Shown here one piece after another: positions 22,441 to 34,197 of a stretch of 64,000 bases of DNA. Positions within the stretch are counted from its first letter, which is position 1. The number at the start of each line of letters is the position of its first letter. The notes below the pieces were generated by a model that saw nothing but the letters and a program-made list of their open reading frames with translations, was not told where the DNA came from and made no database searches. Made by a program: the position numbers and the translations under genes. The stretch comes from Schistocerca nitens (taxonomy: Eukaryota; Arthropoda; Insecta; Orthoptera; Acrididae). Location: assembly GCF_023898315.1 (NCBI RefSeq), contig NC_064619.1:371458150-371522149 (forward strand), read 5' to 3'.

Positions 22441-22975
22441 CAGTCTACATGAGCAAAGCAGTTGGAGCTAAGCTAGTATTCAATATTTTCATGTTCTGGA
22501 CCTTACACATCACTATCACTTTGAAAATTTGTTGTTAATATATGTCGACAACAATTAATGAATTCTGTTTTTTAAAAAACGTTTTTTTAAGATGAACGTA
22601 AAGTGCAACATCCTCTGGTAAGGCGTGCTATGGATAATACGTTGGTACTGCTAAGATTAATGAATGACACACTACAGTCTGAAATTTGAATACACTAGTG
22701 AGTCACTTTGAATTTCCTGACAGATTTGGACAGCCATCTCATGACCTTAACCCCTTTGAAAATAACACTTTTCAAATGCTTCACGAATTTCGACCAAACA
22801 AATCCTAACAGGATACCACGCTTTAAAGCCAGGTTCCCAATGGTCGTGAAACAATAGCATGAGGCATGCTGTCATGGAACCCTACCCATGTGAACAAAGA
22901 GCCGCGAGTGTGGGTCTGATGTCACAAGCAGGTATGAGAGCTCACACTTCGTAGCAAACGTGTTTGCTGTTCAGC
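22441..22975. other. Spacer without recognised features
   Basis: This is AT-rich DNA. Its right end (about 22880-22975) may belong to the 5' flank of the Harbinger remnant that follows, but no terminal repeat could be matched. Confidence 0.35.
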
Positions 22976-23163
22976 CGTCAGTTTGCCTCTTCTGTGGCTG
23001 CGCCGTATTACAATATCTAGTGCTATGAAGAAAAAGATGACAATCAGTGCCATTAAAAGATGTGTGATCAAGTTGAAAGATTTTACAATTTCTGGAACTT
23101 TACGCTATTGGGAAGGTCCTGCATGATGTAAAGGGGGAATAGTATAGAGACAGATATGGCACC

Positions 23164-23430
23164 ATGCCAGCTGCCAAAAGAATCAGTGAGTTCAGTGAGG
23201 CGCTCCAAATTCCAGGAATCAGAATGAAAGATATAATCGAAAAATTGCCAAAAACTAAAAAAAAAAAGAAAAAAAAAGCCAACAGCGAACAGTATGGAGC
23301 TGGCACTGACGACGTTTATAAACCAAAAGTCTTCTGGTTTGAGGAGATGAGTTCTTTGAGTCGCCTATTCGATCAGCAACGACCCAGGATATCAAATCTG
23401 ATAAGTGAAATAGAAGTTCATGTTTTCATT
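23164..23430 (+). pseudogene. Harbinger MADF-domain protein, C-terminal half
   Basis: The frame from ATG 23164 gives 109 residues. The diagnostic part is YGAGTDDVYKPKVFWFEEMS (about residues 44-63) followed by FDQQRPRISN, matching the S-G-A-G-x-D-D-x-Y-x-P-x-L-W-(Y/F)-(F/D)-x-(E/L) block and the DQETPR-like loop of Harbinger MADF proteins. The lysine run KKKKKKK before it comes from an A-rich stretch (about 23254-23279). The N-terminal half is not recognisable upstream. Beyond residue 80 the frame is AT-rich sequence without similarity. Confidence 0.65.
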
Positions 23431-23699
23431 TTTAAAATTTCATATTTTTCAAAATTGTTTCTTACCTTTACATCATTACTGCAATTTTTATAATGATTAT
23501 ACAAAACAGTTCGTATATCAGAGTGACTGTACCCTCTTTTAATACGAAAATATTTAGCGCTATAATCAATACATTCATATTATAAAATATATGTAGCAAA
23601 GCATTTACCTTGTAACGCATATTAAATGAAGTTAACCTTGTATAAATTAACTGATGAAAATGCTGACTCTGAGATGCTCTACAGTTCTACGTGCGAAAT

Positions 23700-24104
23700 G
23701 ACAGTGATCAGCGCATTTTGCCAGGGCACAGCACCTTCATTATTAAAATAATCACGGTACTTATCCCTAATTTGTTAAGCCTGTCATGAGGATGTCTGTG
23801 GGCAGTTTTCGGAAAGTTTCAGTAGGCTAGTAATTTTTTCTTGATGCCACGATCCAGATGTTTTTCATCCTTGAAGTCAGTTAAACCTCATGAGATGTAG
23901 GCAGGATTCCTTTTCCGCAGCCAGTTGTGCAATGAGCAGCAGGCTAGTTCTACTTTTTGTCCATTGACTGTATTTTTAAAAATGTTGGCTTTTCAAATAC
24001 TCTGAATTTACTCACAAGTGCGCCGAAAGTATTTTCTACAACCTCATGAGCCGTTGAAACTCGATAGTTGTAGATTAATTCATGTCGACATGTGTTAAAC
24101 CGAA
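23700..24104 (-). pseudogene. Harbinger transposase C-terminal fragment
   Basis: Reading minus from 24104: VRFNTCRHELIYNYRVSTAH, then EVVENTFGALVSKFRVFEKP. These are the Y-N-Y-R-x-S and V-E-N-x-F-G blocks that carry the third catalytic residue (Glu) of Harbinger nucleases. Further on, ALHNWLRKRNPAYIS appears in another frame near 23900-23945. Later sequence near 23700-23850 is weakly recognisable. At least two frame changes are needed, so the copy is a relic. The catalytic Glu in VEN is conserved; the first two Asp are outside the fragment. Confidence 0.7.
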
Positions 24105-27100
24105 CAGGGGCGCCACTTTCAAAAAATATTGGGGGGGGGGGCATACTGGGGGTCTTGCCCCGGGAAATTTTCTAAATTTCAGATGAAATATAGTGAACTT
24201 TAAAGTTTTTTTAAGCATTTTAGAGTCATATGATCAATATTAGAACCCTGAAAATTGAAATCTCGATAACTCGACTGTCTGGGAGACTCGACAGTCTGGG
24301 AGACTCGACAAGGCTGACATGTTTTTTTGGATTTGAAAAAAGAAGCAAAACATAAACACGCATGGTATTTTCGTAAAAAGCTACTTTAATCTACAGCAAT
24401 AATCATCCTTATAGACTATTACAAGGCAGTGAATATATAGCTCTGAAAAGACTGAAATTATATTTAAATAAATCCTAAACTATCATTAAAAACATGTAAC
24501 ATAAAATAGTGCTGTCGCACAGTAATAGCACTTTGATTAATAAATGAAATAGGCAATTTAAGCGCACTTTGAGTAAGGCTCAGGGTTCATTAAATAAAAA
24601 CAATATCTCGAAGTTAATGCTTTAATACAGTCAATAAAGTTAATGCAGTATGCCTAATACTTTCAGTCAAAAAGTATGTAAATAGCGGGTTTTAATTGGG
24701 TCTTACATCTTAAAAATATTTAGGTATTTGAAAATAACTAATACAGTACTATAGTAATATACTACTAAACTAGTACTAATATTTCGAACCTGAAAATTTA
24801 ACATTATGTATGTATTTAATTCTCTGTTTTACAAAGATTTTTAATTTTGCGCTATCTGCCATTATTAGGGTTAGAGTGTCTTTAGAAAGGTGCAAATGTC
24901 AAGCATCTGACTGGATTACTGAATATGAAGTCGCTGATGACTGGTTGGATATCCAATTCATCCAAAACATCTTGGTGGGCATGAAGAACAGCCAAGTTGT
25001 TCAATCACTTCTGTCCCAATGTTGATCAGAGGTATGACTTTAGACGTCTGAGGGTGCTAAATGACCATTCTGCTGTTGCCGTCATGATTGGAACTACTTG
25101 GAGAAGCTTAATGCACTTCACTACTTCACATAACATTTCTCCTATTGCAGGCTCTTGTATAATGTACTTTCTTACATCATGCATGTTTCTTACGACCAGT
25201 TGTTTTTTATTAGCAATATTGGCTAACATATTCAAATGTAAGCGCAGTCTCTCAATGTCTAGGTCATTTTTGAAAAACTCACTTGATTTTTCCTAGTTTG
25301 TTTCACCTCTGTTTACTAAAAGCACTCTTGTTCAACTGCAATGACTGTGTGAGTCCAGTTGAAGCAAACCGCTCAGTAATGCAAGATTGAACCGTTTCAC
25401 AAACTTCAATATAATTAGCTTTGTAGTATTCCTCTGAGGAAGCGAAGGGCAATCAACTTGTGAAGGTTTTTGTTTTAAAAACAATTCCCAAAAGTGTTCA
25501 AAACTATCGCGCCTTCCATTCAATATACAAATCAAGTCCTCATATATTTTTTCCAGATCAGCAACACTTAGATGAGGGCATTGAATTTTTTCAGTGACAT
25601 CCTCTACTGGGTTCATTGTATGGCAATAAAGATGTGAAAAGAAATAAGTCTTGAATTGTAACATTGACTCAAGGTAGCCTGCACATTTTTAACCTGCCTC
25701 TGTTTTGTCCTCTGCAGAAAATGTTACAAAAAACTCTAGAAGTTCTTCAAAGTTTTTCAATATTCAAGATACAAGAAGCTCATATAGTCCACTGAGTTGG
25801 GCAAAGGGGTCGTAGACTAGCTTGGTGGTTGGCATTCTCACAGAATATGCTTCTGGAAAGTCCCATCCATTTGTTGTATTCCATTATGGTGTTTATTACG
25901 TCCTTGGCTAAAGCCATAATATCCCTCATAGACGTAAGATGGTGGAGACTGTCTACAAATGCCAAGTCTAACCTGTGAGCAGTGCAGTGCACATAACATG
26001 TTTTTAGTTATATATCCAAAAGTAACTTTTTTAGTCCTTTGAACTTCTCATATTCGAGGCACCAACATAGCACTGTCCTCTTAAGTTATCCATTGACAAA
26101 GTAAGATGAGCAAACACATCTATTAAAATACTAAACAAAGCTTATGATTAAGTGTTGGGGGTCTCGTATAAGCCAACGAAGTCTGCGTTTATGATTAAGG
26201 AATCATCGACAGTATGAATACAAAATGACACTTGTTTGTGAACTTGTTTCGTCAACCATAATAGAAAAATGTTCATTCTTCTTGATTGAAGCCAATAACT
26301 TCCTCAACACAGACTTTCCTAATAGATCGATGACCTCGTTTGAATATCGTGTCGTGAGACATGCCCCAAAAGCCCTAACCAATCTTTAATCTCAGGTATG
26401 TCATTCTTTTGGAGTTCCAACAATTGAAAAAAAATTGAGTTTACATCTTCATGCCCTCTAATTCCTAGTCCTTGTCGGCATAGAAATCACATGGTAGTAA
26501 AAATTGTCATGGCCTTTCTTCATATCACTAACTGTTCATTCAATTGGGAGGCCACACTTCGGTTAGTGATAGAATTTAGTTTCAGAACACCTTCTTTATG
26601 CATAAATGTATTTTCATGAAGACGGAATTTTTCCAAAGCATTTTACCAGTTAGAAAACCCTATGGAAGTAAATGTATCTTTGATATTTGAAGAAAATTGT
26701 AATAGATTTTTGGCACCTGCCTCTCTGCAGGTTTTGCAAAAAACGTTTTTTGTACATGCTTCATATTCTAGCCATGTACGTTTGATCATCCAAGACTACT
26801 GAAATGATCTTCCCTTACCAGATTGTCCAGGTTTTGGCTTTGAATGGTTCTCGCCTGAAGACAACAAAGACATTGATGACACAATAATTGTTGGAGGTTG
26901 ACTTGCAGTATCAATAACTTCCAAGTGCACTTTTTTGGTGACAAATTTATCCATTGCAAACTTAATTCACAATACACTAAGAGACTAAAATAAACGAATA
27001 AAATGTAGTCATATAAAATAGTCCACTAGCCACTAAAGTCGGAAACTAAACACGTCTGTGGCATGCAGTGAACGAAACTATCAACACTGAATGGCTGTGA

Positions 27101-27510
27101 CGGAAGGGTGGGCTTTATATAGCTGTGGCGTCATAATGTCTCAAAGCGTCAAGGCGACATGAGGCAGAGGGTTCCAGGCGCTTCTGCTCCAGTCCTTTTG
27201 ATGTCGCCGTGGCCGCAGCACTGGCCCGACAGTGCCAGACTTGAAAGTTTGCGCACTGCGACAAATTCTAAGTGTGCCTACAGCACCGTAACACTATCAT
27301 GATTCATACCACTTGTTTTCAATTAACCTGCTTACTACCATAATAATTAATTTAACTCATTACTGAATGTATTTAAAAGGTAACTATTGTCAAACAAGGA
27401 AAATAGAAAATTCCAACATAATTGTGATTTTACTAAGCATAATATAACTAATATTTTTTTAAAATTATTTGGGAGGGTTCAGAGAAGAGAGAAGGCGGCT
27501 AGAGGCCCTG
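24105..27510 (-). mobile_element. hAT-superfamily transposon (zinc-finger/HAT-dimerisation type)
   Basis: The left terminus looks like caggggcgccac at 24105. A possible right terminus is ggccctg ending at 27510, which would be an imperfect partner. The 8-bp flanks (aaaccgaa and gagatgtg) do not match, so the right boundary is uncertain. The interior carries a decayed hAT transposase on minus. The left end abuts the Harbinger transposase fragment, which suggests insertion into or next to it. Confidence 0.65.
24850..26954 (-). pseudogene. hAT transposase (TTF-type zinc finger, DDE core, HAT dimerisation domain), decayed
   Basis: The start is ATG at 26954 (MDKFVTKKVHLEVIDTASQ). A zinc-finger-like LEYEACTKNVFCKTCREAGA lies near 26700-26765. 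A GIRGHEDVNSIFFQLLELQ block near 26410-26470 corresponds to the FRGH(D/E) stretch of this family. MHCTAHRLDLAFVD (25992-25950) is the H-C-x-A-H-R-x-x-L motif, and the LCPTQW block near 25790 is the family's L-x-x-x-R-W. The C-terminal dimerisation motif TATAEWSFSTLRRLKSYLRS runs at about 25086-25020, and NLAVLHAHQDVLDELD follows near 24980-24925. More than ten stops and frame changes make it a pseudogene. A host ZMYM-type gene is unlikely because of the decay. Confidence 0.8.
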
Positions 27511-27870
27511 GAGATGTGATGCTATAGATTACAGTACCTGTGCCCAACTGCCAAAGCACTCAGCCTTGCTTCACATTTCCCCCAGCGCCATGCCACACCA
27601 TCTGAGCATGAGGGGGTGAAGAAGGGAAAACTGCAAATGCTCCGCATTTCAATGAAGGTGCAGTTACACTACATGCGACTTTGTTCTGTATTTCACATTT
27701 CTTAACAAAATCGACCACAAAACAAATTTTAGTATTATTTAATTTGTTTTTGCCCGCTAAAGACATAATATAATTTTTGACTGGTATAAAAAGTAACACA
27801 TAAACAGACGCACACAATTCCAGTGAGTTTCACATTCAAGTTGCCGAGTAATCGTGACTTATTTTAACCC
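27511..27870. other. Spacer between hAT and large piggyBac
   Basis: An 85-codon minus frame (27817-27560) has no recognisable motif. I see no RNA gene or repeat. Confidence 0.35.
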
Positions 27871-28456
27871 GAGAATTACAAGGTGGGGTAAAAAAATTAC
27901 CTTCGTCCATATAATTTTTATATCCTGTGTTGGTACTACTGCCTCCTTGGGCAGAAGTCATTGTTTATGTTTCCATTCAGTATTGTTGCTTGCAATGAGG
28001 AGGCTATAATCTCTCAGGGTTTCTTCTCCACCATCCTTTAACAGGTAAAGTGTGAAATTTATCTGTTGGGGTAAAACAAAACACCTTGCCTTGTTTTTTA
28101 CGTTAATTTTTTTTTTCAGAAAATAGATGGTACTTTCCCTTGCAGACCTAGAAAATGTCTTCTGACAACATATTATGAACTCCAGAGGAAATAATAAGAT
28201 AATTTATGCATCAAGATGTTGAAAACTTATGTTAATGTGACACAGACGAAGATGTGAGTGAACCTGAAGACCGTTATATCACAGATGACAAGGAGGATGA
28301 CGAATTCAATATAAAGCCATTTGATGTTGATTTTTTATGTTGAAGGTGATCGTTAAGTAAGGAATATTTTACATGGCAGAAATGAGTATTGTTGGAACAC
28401 ACACCCCTTACATAAAAAAGCATCTAGAGTGTCAGCACAGAATATAGTGGTACAAG

Positions 28457-29174
28457 CAGGGGCGGATACAGGAGGGGGCGCTAAAGACATCTTGAGCTAC
28501 ATTTACTTTTACCATAATAAAAAAATAATTGAGTCACATATAAAGTTTAAGAAAGTTTTATTTAAACTGATTATACACACATACAAGACAATGCCATCTT
28601 AGGATATAAAAAAGTTACAATTGTGGTTCTTTTCCTTAAATGATAAATTCTATGCACCTATACTTCACGTCAAATTGGTTGATTACATCACCAATAGTAC
28701 AATCAATGTCAGGGTGAGTATTAAACAGAGGTAAGCTGTTAAGTCGAGCCTCCAAATGTCTTTCTACGCCACAATGTTAAAAAACTTCTTTATACTGTAG
28801 CAATAGATGCAGGTAGACAAGCAAATATTTTGTACAGCGTGGGAAAAGTAGGATGGTCAGCTCTAGGACAAAAAAAGACACTGCTTGCATAACAGAACCA
28901 TGATCATTAAGGACTTTTATGTTCGTTTGTTTGTATTGAAGACACTCTCCCATCAGAGATTCTTCTTCGAAGAACGTTAGTTCAGTTAAGCACTGATTCA
29001 ATTTATGTGCCAGATCATTACCGTCATGTTTCAGTAGTTGTAAGCGCAAAAGGATGTTGAATTTTAAATGATAAATATTTTCTTCAGCAAAACGTGTGGG
29101 TAGCAATGCGGGTGGCCCCACAAGGGGTGGGGGAGTGGGGTCGCCCGCGTGCCCCCCATAAGTATCCGCCACTG
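28457..29174. mobile_element. Short hAT-like non-autonomous element
   Basis: Terminal inverted repeats of 13 bp match at 12 positions: caggggcggatac at 28457-28469 and gtatccgccactg at 29162-29174. The flanking 8-mers, ggtacaag and gatatcag, agree at five positions, compatible with a decayed 8-bp hAT duplication. Length is 718 bp. Internal sequence includes an open minus frame not typical of a transposase. Confidence 0.7.
28777..29172 (-). CDS. Unrecognised 131-residue frame inside the hAT-like element
   Basis: The start at 29172 lies within the right terminal repeat, so the first residues (MADTYGGHAGDPTPPPLVGP) derive from terminal sequence. Residues 31-130 (LAHKLNQCLTELTFFEEESL and VLNDHGSVMQAVSFFVLELT) have normal amino-acid composition and a likely helical pattern. 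Past the stop, the same frame continues with LPLFNTHPDIDCTIGDVINQ near 28680-28740, suggesting the true ORF was longer. I do not recognise a family; no function is proposed. It may be a remnant of transposase or captured sequence. Confidence 0.3.
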   Translation of the reverse strand: MADTYGGHAGDPTPPPLVGPPALLPTRFAEENIYHLKFNILLRLQLLKHDGNDLAHKLNQCLTELTFFEEESLMGECLQYKQTNIKVLNDHGSVMQAVSFFVLELTILLFPRCTKYLLVYLHLLLQYKEVF

Positions 29175-29482
29175 GATATCAGTACCTGGTGCACTAGGCA
29201 AGGCAACAAACTAAACGTCTCGCCTGAAATTATTTGAACTGTTGTTTACTAACAACATCGTTTCACTATTAGTTACATACACAAACCAAAAAAATACTGA
29301 TTTAAGAGCAAAATTCACATAGCTGCAATGGTGTATTAGACGCAGCAACCAAAATGAAATCAAGGCATTCTTTGGTATACTTTTTACAAGTGCAGCTAAA
29401 AATATGCATATGTCAATTGTACTGATGCGCGATCTTTTAGTATACGAGTTGTGGGGCAGCATGTTTAATATGACGATGGTTG

Positions 29483-29516
29483 TATGTATGTATGTATGTA
29501 TGTATGTATGTATATA
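29483..29516. repeat. (TATG)n microsatellite at the palindrome's left flank
   Basis: About eight tatg units end in tatata. A shorter tatg run flanks the palindrome on the right (about 30246-30261). The fold-back element therefore appears to sit within a tetranucleotide repeat, which hides any target duplication. Confidence 0.9.
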
Positions 29517-29544
29517 ATAGAGGGAAACATTCCACGTGGGAAAA

Positions 29545-29794
29545 ATATATCTAAAAACACAGATGTTGTGACTTACCGAACGAAAGTGCTGGCAGGTCGA
29601 TAGACACACAAACAAACACAAACATACACACGAAATTCAAGCTTTCGCAACGAACTGTTGCCTCATCAGGAAAGAGGGAAGGAGAGGGAAAGACGAAAGG
29701 ATGTGGGTTTTAAGGGAGAGGGTAAGGAGTCATTCCAATCCCGAGAGTGGAAAGACTTACCTTAGGGGGAAAAAAGGACAGGTATACACTCGCG

Positions 29795-29851
<57 letters not shown>

Positions 29852-29911
29852 CCATCCGCACATACACAAGCAGACCTGCTTGCTTGTGTCTGTGTATGTG
29901 CGGATGGATAT

Positions 29912-29999
<88 letters not shown>

Positions 30000-30248
30000 A
30001 CGCGCGCGAGTGTATACCTGTCCTTTTTTCCCCCTAAGGTAAGTCTTTCCGCTCCCGGGATTGGAATGACTCCTTACCCTCTCCCTTAAAACCCACATCC
30101 TTTCGTCTTTCCCTTTCCTTCCCTCTTTCCTGATGAGGCAACAGTTTGTTGCGAAAGCTTGAATTTCGTGTGTATGTTTGTGTGTCTATCGACCTGCCAG
30201 CACTTTCGTTCGGTAAGTCACAACATCTGTGTTTTTAGATATATATAT
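29545..30248. repeat. ~700-bp palindromic (fold-back) repeat with (CA)n/(GT)n in its arms
   Basis: The left arm (29545 to about 29878) and right arm (about 29882-30248) are near-perfect reverse complements. Matching blocks include cacagatgttgtgacttacc with its complement at 30215-30235, tgttgcctcatcaggaaag with its complement at 30126-30145, and gacaggtatacactcgcg with its complement at 30004-30022. The arms contain (CA)n at 29797-29847 and a longer (GT)n at 29914-29998. The centre is near 29880 (acaagcagacctgcttgctt). The open frames seen across it are CV/TH dipeptide repeats and not genes. Confidence 0.95.
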
Positions 30249-30260
30249 GTATGTATGTAT

Positions 30261-31785
30261 GGTACGTGGTCTTTCTCACGTGAGACTGGCAACTATATAT
30301 GAGACTGGCAACTATTTATGTGGTCAGCCAGAAAGCGATGGAGAACACACTGACCTTAGTTTCCAGTCTACATGGCCACATTTTGGTCCAGCCCTTGAAA
30401 GAAATGTTTCTATTCTCTTTCTATATAGCGGGATTAGGACTATGATTATAAATGAAGGTATAAAGTTCTAGTTCAAACATATATTGAGTAAAGTATCTCA
30501 CGCACAACACTTTGAAATTCACTATGTTCAATTGACAGTAAATCTCTCTATTCTAAACAGCAGAACTAAGAGTTCAGAGGTGACTTCTACAGTACGTTCC
30601 TACCAAATTGTCGTTCGCCCTCACTAATAATACTAAAATACATGTATAAAATAAATGCTCGCCACAAAGTGGAAATCATAGTTACTACTTGCCATGCGGA
30701 TTTGTAATTATCACGGATGGCACACTATCAGTAACTTTAGCGAAGTCAAAGCGATCCGCGACGGTGTACACACTATCCGTTATTACAGAAAATACGCGTT
30801 TTGTCACAGTTCATCTCTGAAGTCATCCAAGGCAGAGCGCGATCCGACGTTTAGTAGACACGGATTTTACAGTGGCTGAGTGCGAAGGGAACCTTTTCCC
30901 TGACTCTCGGGCCATATTTATATATGTGCCGCAGCGGACGGACGAGAGAACATCTGTTGTTATCTGGCTTATGCATACGGCAGCAGCCTCTGAACGACCG
31001 CTTTCTCGGACGCATAATCGTTAACAACTAAGTTATGAATTAATTTAGAATCATCTTAATTTTTACGTGTATTTATGTAAGTTGTTTGAAAGTGCAGCAA
31101 AAGTTTCAGCTCGTTTGAATAAAAACATTGCCTTCTAGAATTTTTGTAGAACCATACCTTTACTAAAACTTATATTGCATATTATTACTATTGTCGTTCT
31201 AAAATTAGGTATAACTATTATTTAGTAGGTTTTACCATGTGCTGAAACCAAAATTTTCTATCATTAAAATTACAGGCGCTTAATCTGCTACAAATGGGTA
31301 TATTTTAGTTACAAATTTGGTTTTCCTTAAATTACTCAAAAACTGTAAGAGGTAGGTTAACGTGGTCTCTTAGTTATTATTTTTAGGGTGAACTGAAGCA
31401 TAAAACAAATTTTTACGTTTATAAGTCCAATATTTAGCGCCAGTAATTTTTCATAAAAACGTGGATTCCGGTTGTAATTTTCATTCTTTTACTTTGAAAC
31501 TTGCACCAGTTATTTATGAGCTCCATAGGCACATTCTGGCTTTCTACTTTTATTATTTTCCATTTTTACGAAAACTATTTGTTTAGTTACATTAAGACTT
31601 GGATATTTAAAATGTTATTACAATAAGATATATGTTGACAAAGTTTTATAAGGAAATTTTGACTTTTAATTTTATACTTAATTGGGGAGCAATACTTGTG
31701 CGCTACCCGCAGACGCGGTAAGGTGACGTGTGCTACTACCAGTGAACTGGGTAAGTCCCGGCACACTCGCTCGTCTCTGTATTTC
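30261..31785. other. Unassigned sequence inside the large piggyBac
   Basis: No gene is recognised. Positions 30690-31020 are less AT-rich, with a tatttatatatg box at about 30916-30927. They might be a promoter-like or unrelated inserted segment; the rest is AT-rich. Confidence 0.3.
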
Positions 31786-33047
31786 ACACACGACACAGCG
31801 CCTGTTTTGCTTCAGAGTTCCCATTATTCCAAGGAGCTATGACGAAAAACGGATTCAACTTTTTGATCCATAATCTAAGGTTTGATGTGTTGCAAGGAAG
31901 AACAGCAGACAAGTTCACTGCAGTCCATAATTTATGGTATATGTTTGTCAGGCATAGTCAAGAACTGTATACTTCCTCTACTCCAAACCACTCATGAGGC
32001 ACTCCTCAGCTTCCGAGGCAGATGCCCATTCAAAATGTATCTGCCAAACAAGTCAGACAAATATGGCCTAAAGATAATTTCATCATGTGACACGAAGATA
32101 TATTACCTTTATGGGGGCATCCCATTTCTGGGATAAAAGACTAGGATAAATGTGATTCAATTCCAAAATGTTATGTGATGAAATTATGTGAACCTATATA
32201 TGGAACGAACTGGAACATTACGATGGATAACTGATTTTCTTCTTGTGAAGTAGCCTACAAACTGACCAACAAAAGTTGACAATAGTTGGCACCTTATATA
32301 GTAACAAACCAGAAATCCCAGAATCGCTGCTTCAAACCAAGACTAGACCAGTTTTTCATCTTTATTAATTTACAAAGGAGAATAGATGTTGGAGTCATAC
32401 GTTCCAAAGAAAAATAAAAGTATTACTCTTCTAACAACAATGTGCGAGGTAGGTGATATAGATGAGAAGGCAACGAAATATAACGTAGTACTTTTCTACG
32501 ATAGCAAAGGGGGAGTCTATGTATTTGATTTACTATGCCAAGACAAGACTTGGGCACTAAACACCAGGTGCTGGCCAATGCAATACATGTATGGGCTTTG
32601 AGATGCGTCAGGAATAAATGCCTACGTCTTGTATAAGGGGAATGGAGGCATAAACGGCCAAAGCAATTTTCTCAAGTCATTGGCTTTTGGGCTGGTTGAA
32701 GCAGACATAAAAGGCAGACTCGCAAGAAAAAATGTACCCAAACAGCTTCGCATAACAGTGGAATAGATGTTGCCACATTTTGGAAGCGATATATTCCAAG
32801 ATCAGCAGCACAACCAGAAACGATCTCAAATAAATGTTTACAATGCTTTCTTTTCAGTCGAAAAGAAGACCAGGAAAGGTCCTTTGAATTATGTATGTGT
32901 TAGAAACCAGTGTGCAAAGACCACTGGTAAAATATTTGTCAAAGTTGACAAAACAGTTTAGTTTGAAATTGTTTGCTATATTGAAAATCTCATCAAATAT
33001 TTGCAATTAATTTAGAAAATTTTTATATCCTTTTACATGAGGAACTA

Positions 33048-34197
33048 CGAGCTGCGACAAAGTAATGAGACTGATGTGAAAAAAAGTGTTGCTTAACTTT
33101 TTAGTCACGTTTAGTGTTGTCTCCTTCAACCTAGTTCCCTTCTGATTGCACACACTTTTACCAGCGCTTCTTCCATTGACGATGACATTTCTGGAACTCA
33201 TCTTCTGTAATATCCACCAAGACTCTCATCACAGCTTTTTGGAAATCTTGTGTTTGAAAATGGTGTCCCTTGACAGCCATTTTGACTCCTGGAAATATAA
33301 AAAAGTCGCACGGAGAGAGATCTGGTCAATAAGGTGGCTGTGGTAGTACTGAAATTTGTTTTGAGTTTTTTTGCTGTACTGACAGCAGTATAGGATGGCG
33401 CATTATCGTGATGCAGAATCCAATTATCAGCAATGTTGGCATGGACACACAGAATTTTTTATGAAGTCTTTCTAAAATTTCTTTGTAGTGATTTTGTTTG
33501 TCCAGGAGGCACCTACCCTTGGAATCAAAGAACAACATAAGCATGTATTTCACTTTTGACTTTGACATGCGAGCTTTTTTTGGTGTGGATGCACCATTGC
33601 GAACTTTGGTGTTTTTGTCTCTGGATCGTACTGAAAAAACCGACTTTCATCACCAGTGGTAACACGGCTCAACAATTCTGGTTTGATTTCCGTTTGCTCT
33701 AACAGATCAGCTGCCTCATTTTTCCGTGTTTCTCGCTGTTGTGGTGCGAGATTTTTGGGTACCATTTTTGCACACATCTTTCTCATACCAAGATCTTCAG
33801 TTACTACTAGATGAACCGTTTCTCGATTGATGTTCAGTTCTTCTGCAATCCTTTTCATGGATAATCTTCGATCAGATCGTATGACTTCACGCACCATGGC
33901 CAAGCTGACTTCCGTCCGTGAGGTTGATGGTCATCCACTGAGGTCTTCATCTTCAATATTCGTTCTGCCTTCACTGAACATTTTATGCTAATGAAAAACT
34001 TGAGCTCTTGACATCATCCTTCTGAAGCTTACCGTAAGTTGTCGTCGCGTTTTCACAACTGAGCAGTTACATCGATGTGCCGCTTGGACTAGAAGCGGCT
34101 TATAGACCAAGCTCAAAAATATTGTGCCTATGCAAGCCTGCAGGGTTGCCACATCTTGCAAAGAAAATCAGTCTCATTACTTGATTGTCGCACCTCG
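33048..34197 (-). mobile_element. mariner transposon
   Basis: Terminal inverted repeats: gctgcgacaaagtaatgaga at 33051-33070, and the complement of the right end reads ggtgcgacaatcaagtaatg from 34193 downwards. Both continue into agactgat. The right-end repeat carries a small insertion. A TA precedes the left end (33046-33047), but the right-hand TA is not intact. The transposase runs on minus. The length of about 1.15 kb is close to a full mariner (about 1.3 kb). Confidence 0.85.
33190..33903 (-). pseudogene. mariner transposase, frameshifted
   Basis: The minus frame from 33903 gives the helix-turn-helix region RSDRRLSMKRIAEELNINRE, then TEDLGMRKMCAKMVPKNLA and VTTGDESRFFQYDPETKTPK. The TGDE(S) motif holds the first catalytic Asp, and relatives have TGDESWF where this copy has TGDESRF. 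After a frame change near 33560, KSKVKYMLMLFFDSKG continues. The HHDNAP block (second Asp) is damaged (FCITIMRHPILLSV), and the final PHPPYSPDLxPCDFF stretch is split by a stop near 33325. The copy is inactive. The part of the N-terminus before residue 1 lies in other frames toward 34000-34060. Confidence 0.85.

Larger units (their letters stand above)
22976..24104. mobile_element. Second PIF/Harbinger remnant, convergent MADF and transposase fragments
   Basis: It has the same gene arrangement as the element at 5.1-6.5 kb: the C-terminal half of a MADF protein on plus (23164-23430) and the C-terminal end of the nuclease on minus (24104-23700). The transposase homology stops abruptly at 24104, where the hAT element begins. 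The remaining transposase is not found on the other side of the hAT. Confidence 0.65.
28155..32961 (+). pseudogene. piggyBac transposase, split and decayed
   Basis: The N-terminal piece starts at ATG 28155 and shows the acidic region usual for piggyBac N-termini (DTDEDVSEPEDRYITDDKED, about 28238-28297). The DDE_Tnp_1_7 core resumes near 31790-32140: LQGRTADKFTAVHNLWYMFV in two frames, then LLSFRGRCPFKMYLPNKSDK and YGLKIISSCDTKIYYLYGG. The C-terminal core is at 32386-32601 (KYNVVLFYDSKGGVYVFDLL, WALNTRCWPMQYMYGL), followed by SGINAYVLYKG and FLKSLAFGLVEADIKGRLAR. The Cys-rich tail (32860-32961) keeps only part of its cysteines. The expected Asp in KGGVDxxD is now KGGVYVFD, so a catalytic residue is lost. 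Confidence 0.75.

Noticed and set aside
24105..27510. Host ZMYM-type zinc-finger gene
   Set aside because: Many stops, a transposon-like left terminus and no intact frame favour a decayed hAT transposase.
29701..30098. Open frames of CV/TH/HT dipeptides on both strands
   Set aside because: They are translations of (CA)n and (GT)n in the palindrome arms and not genes.
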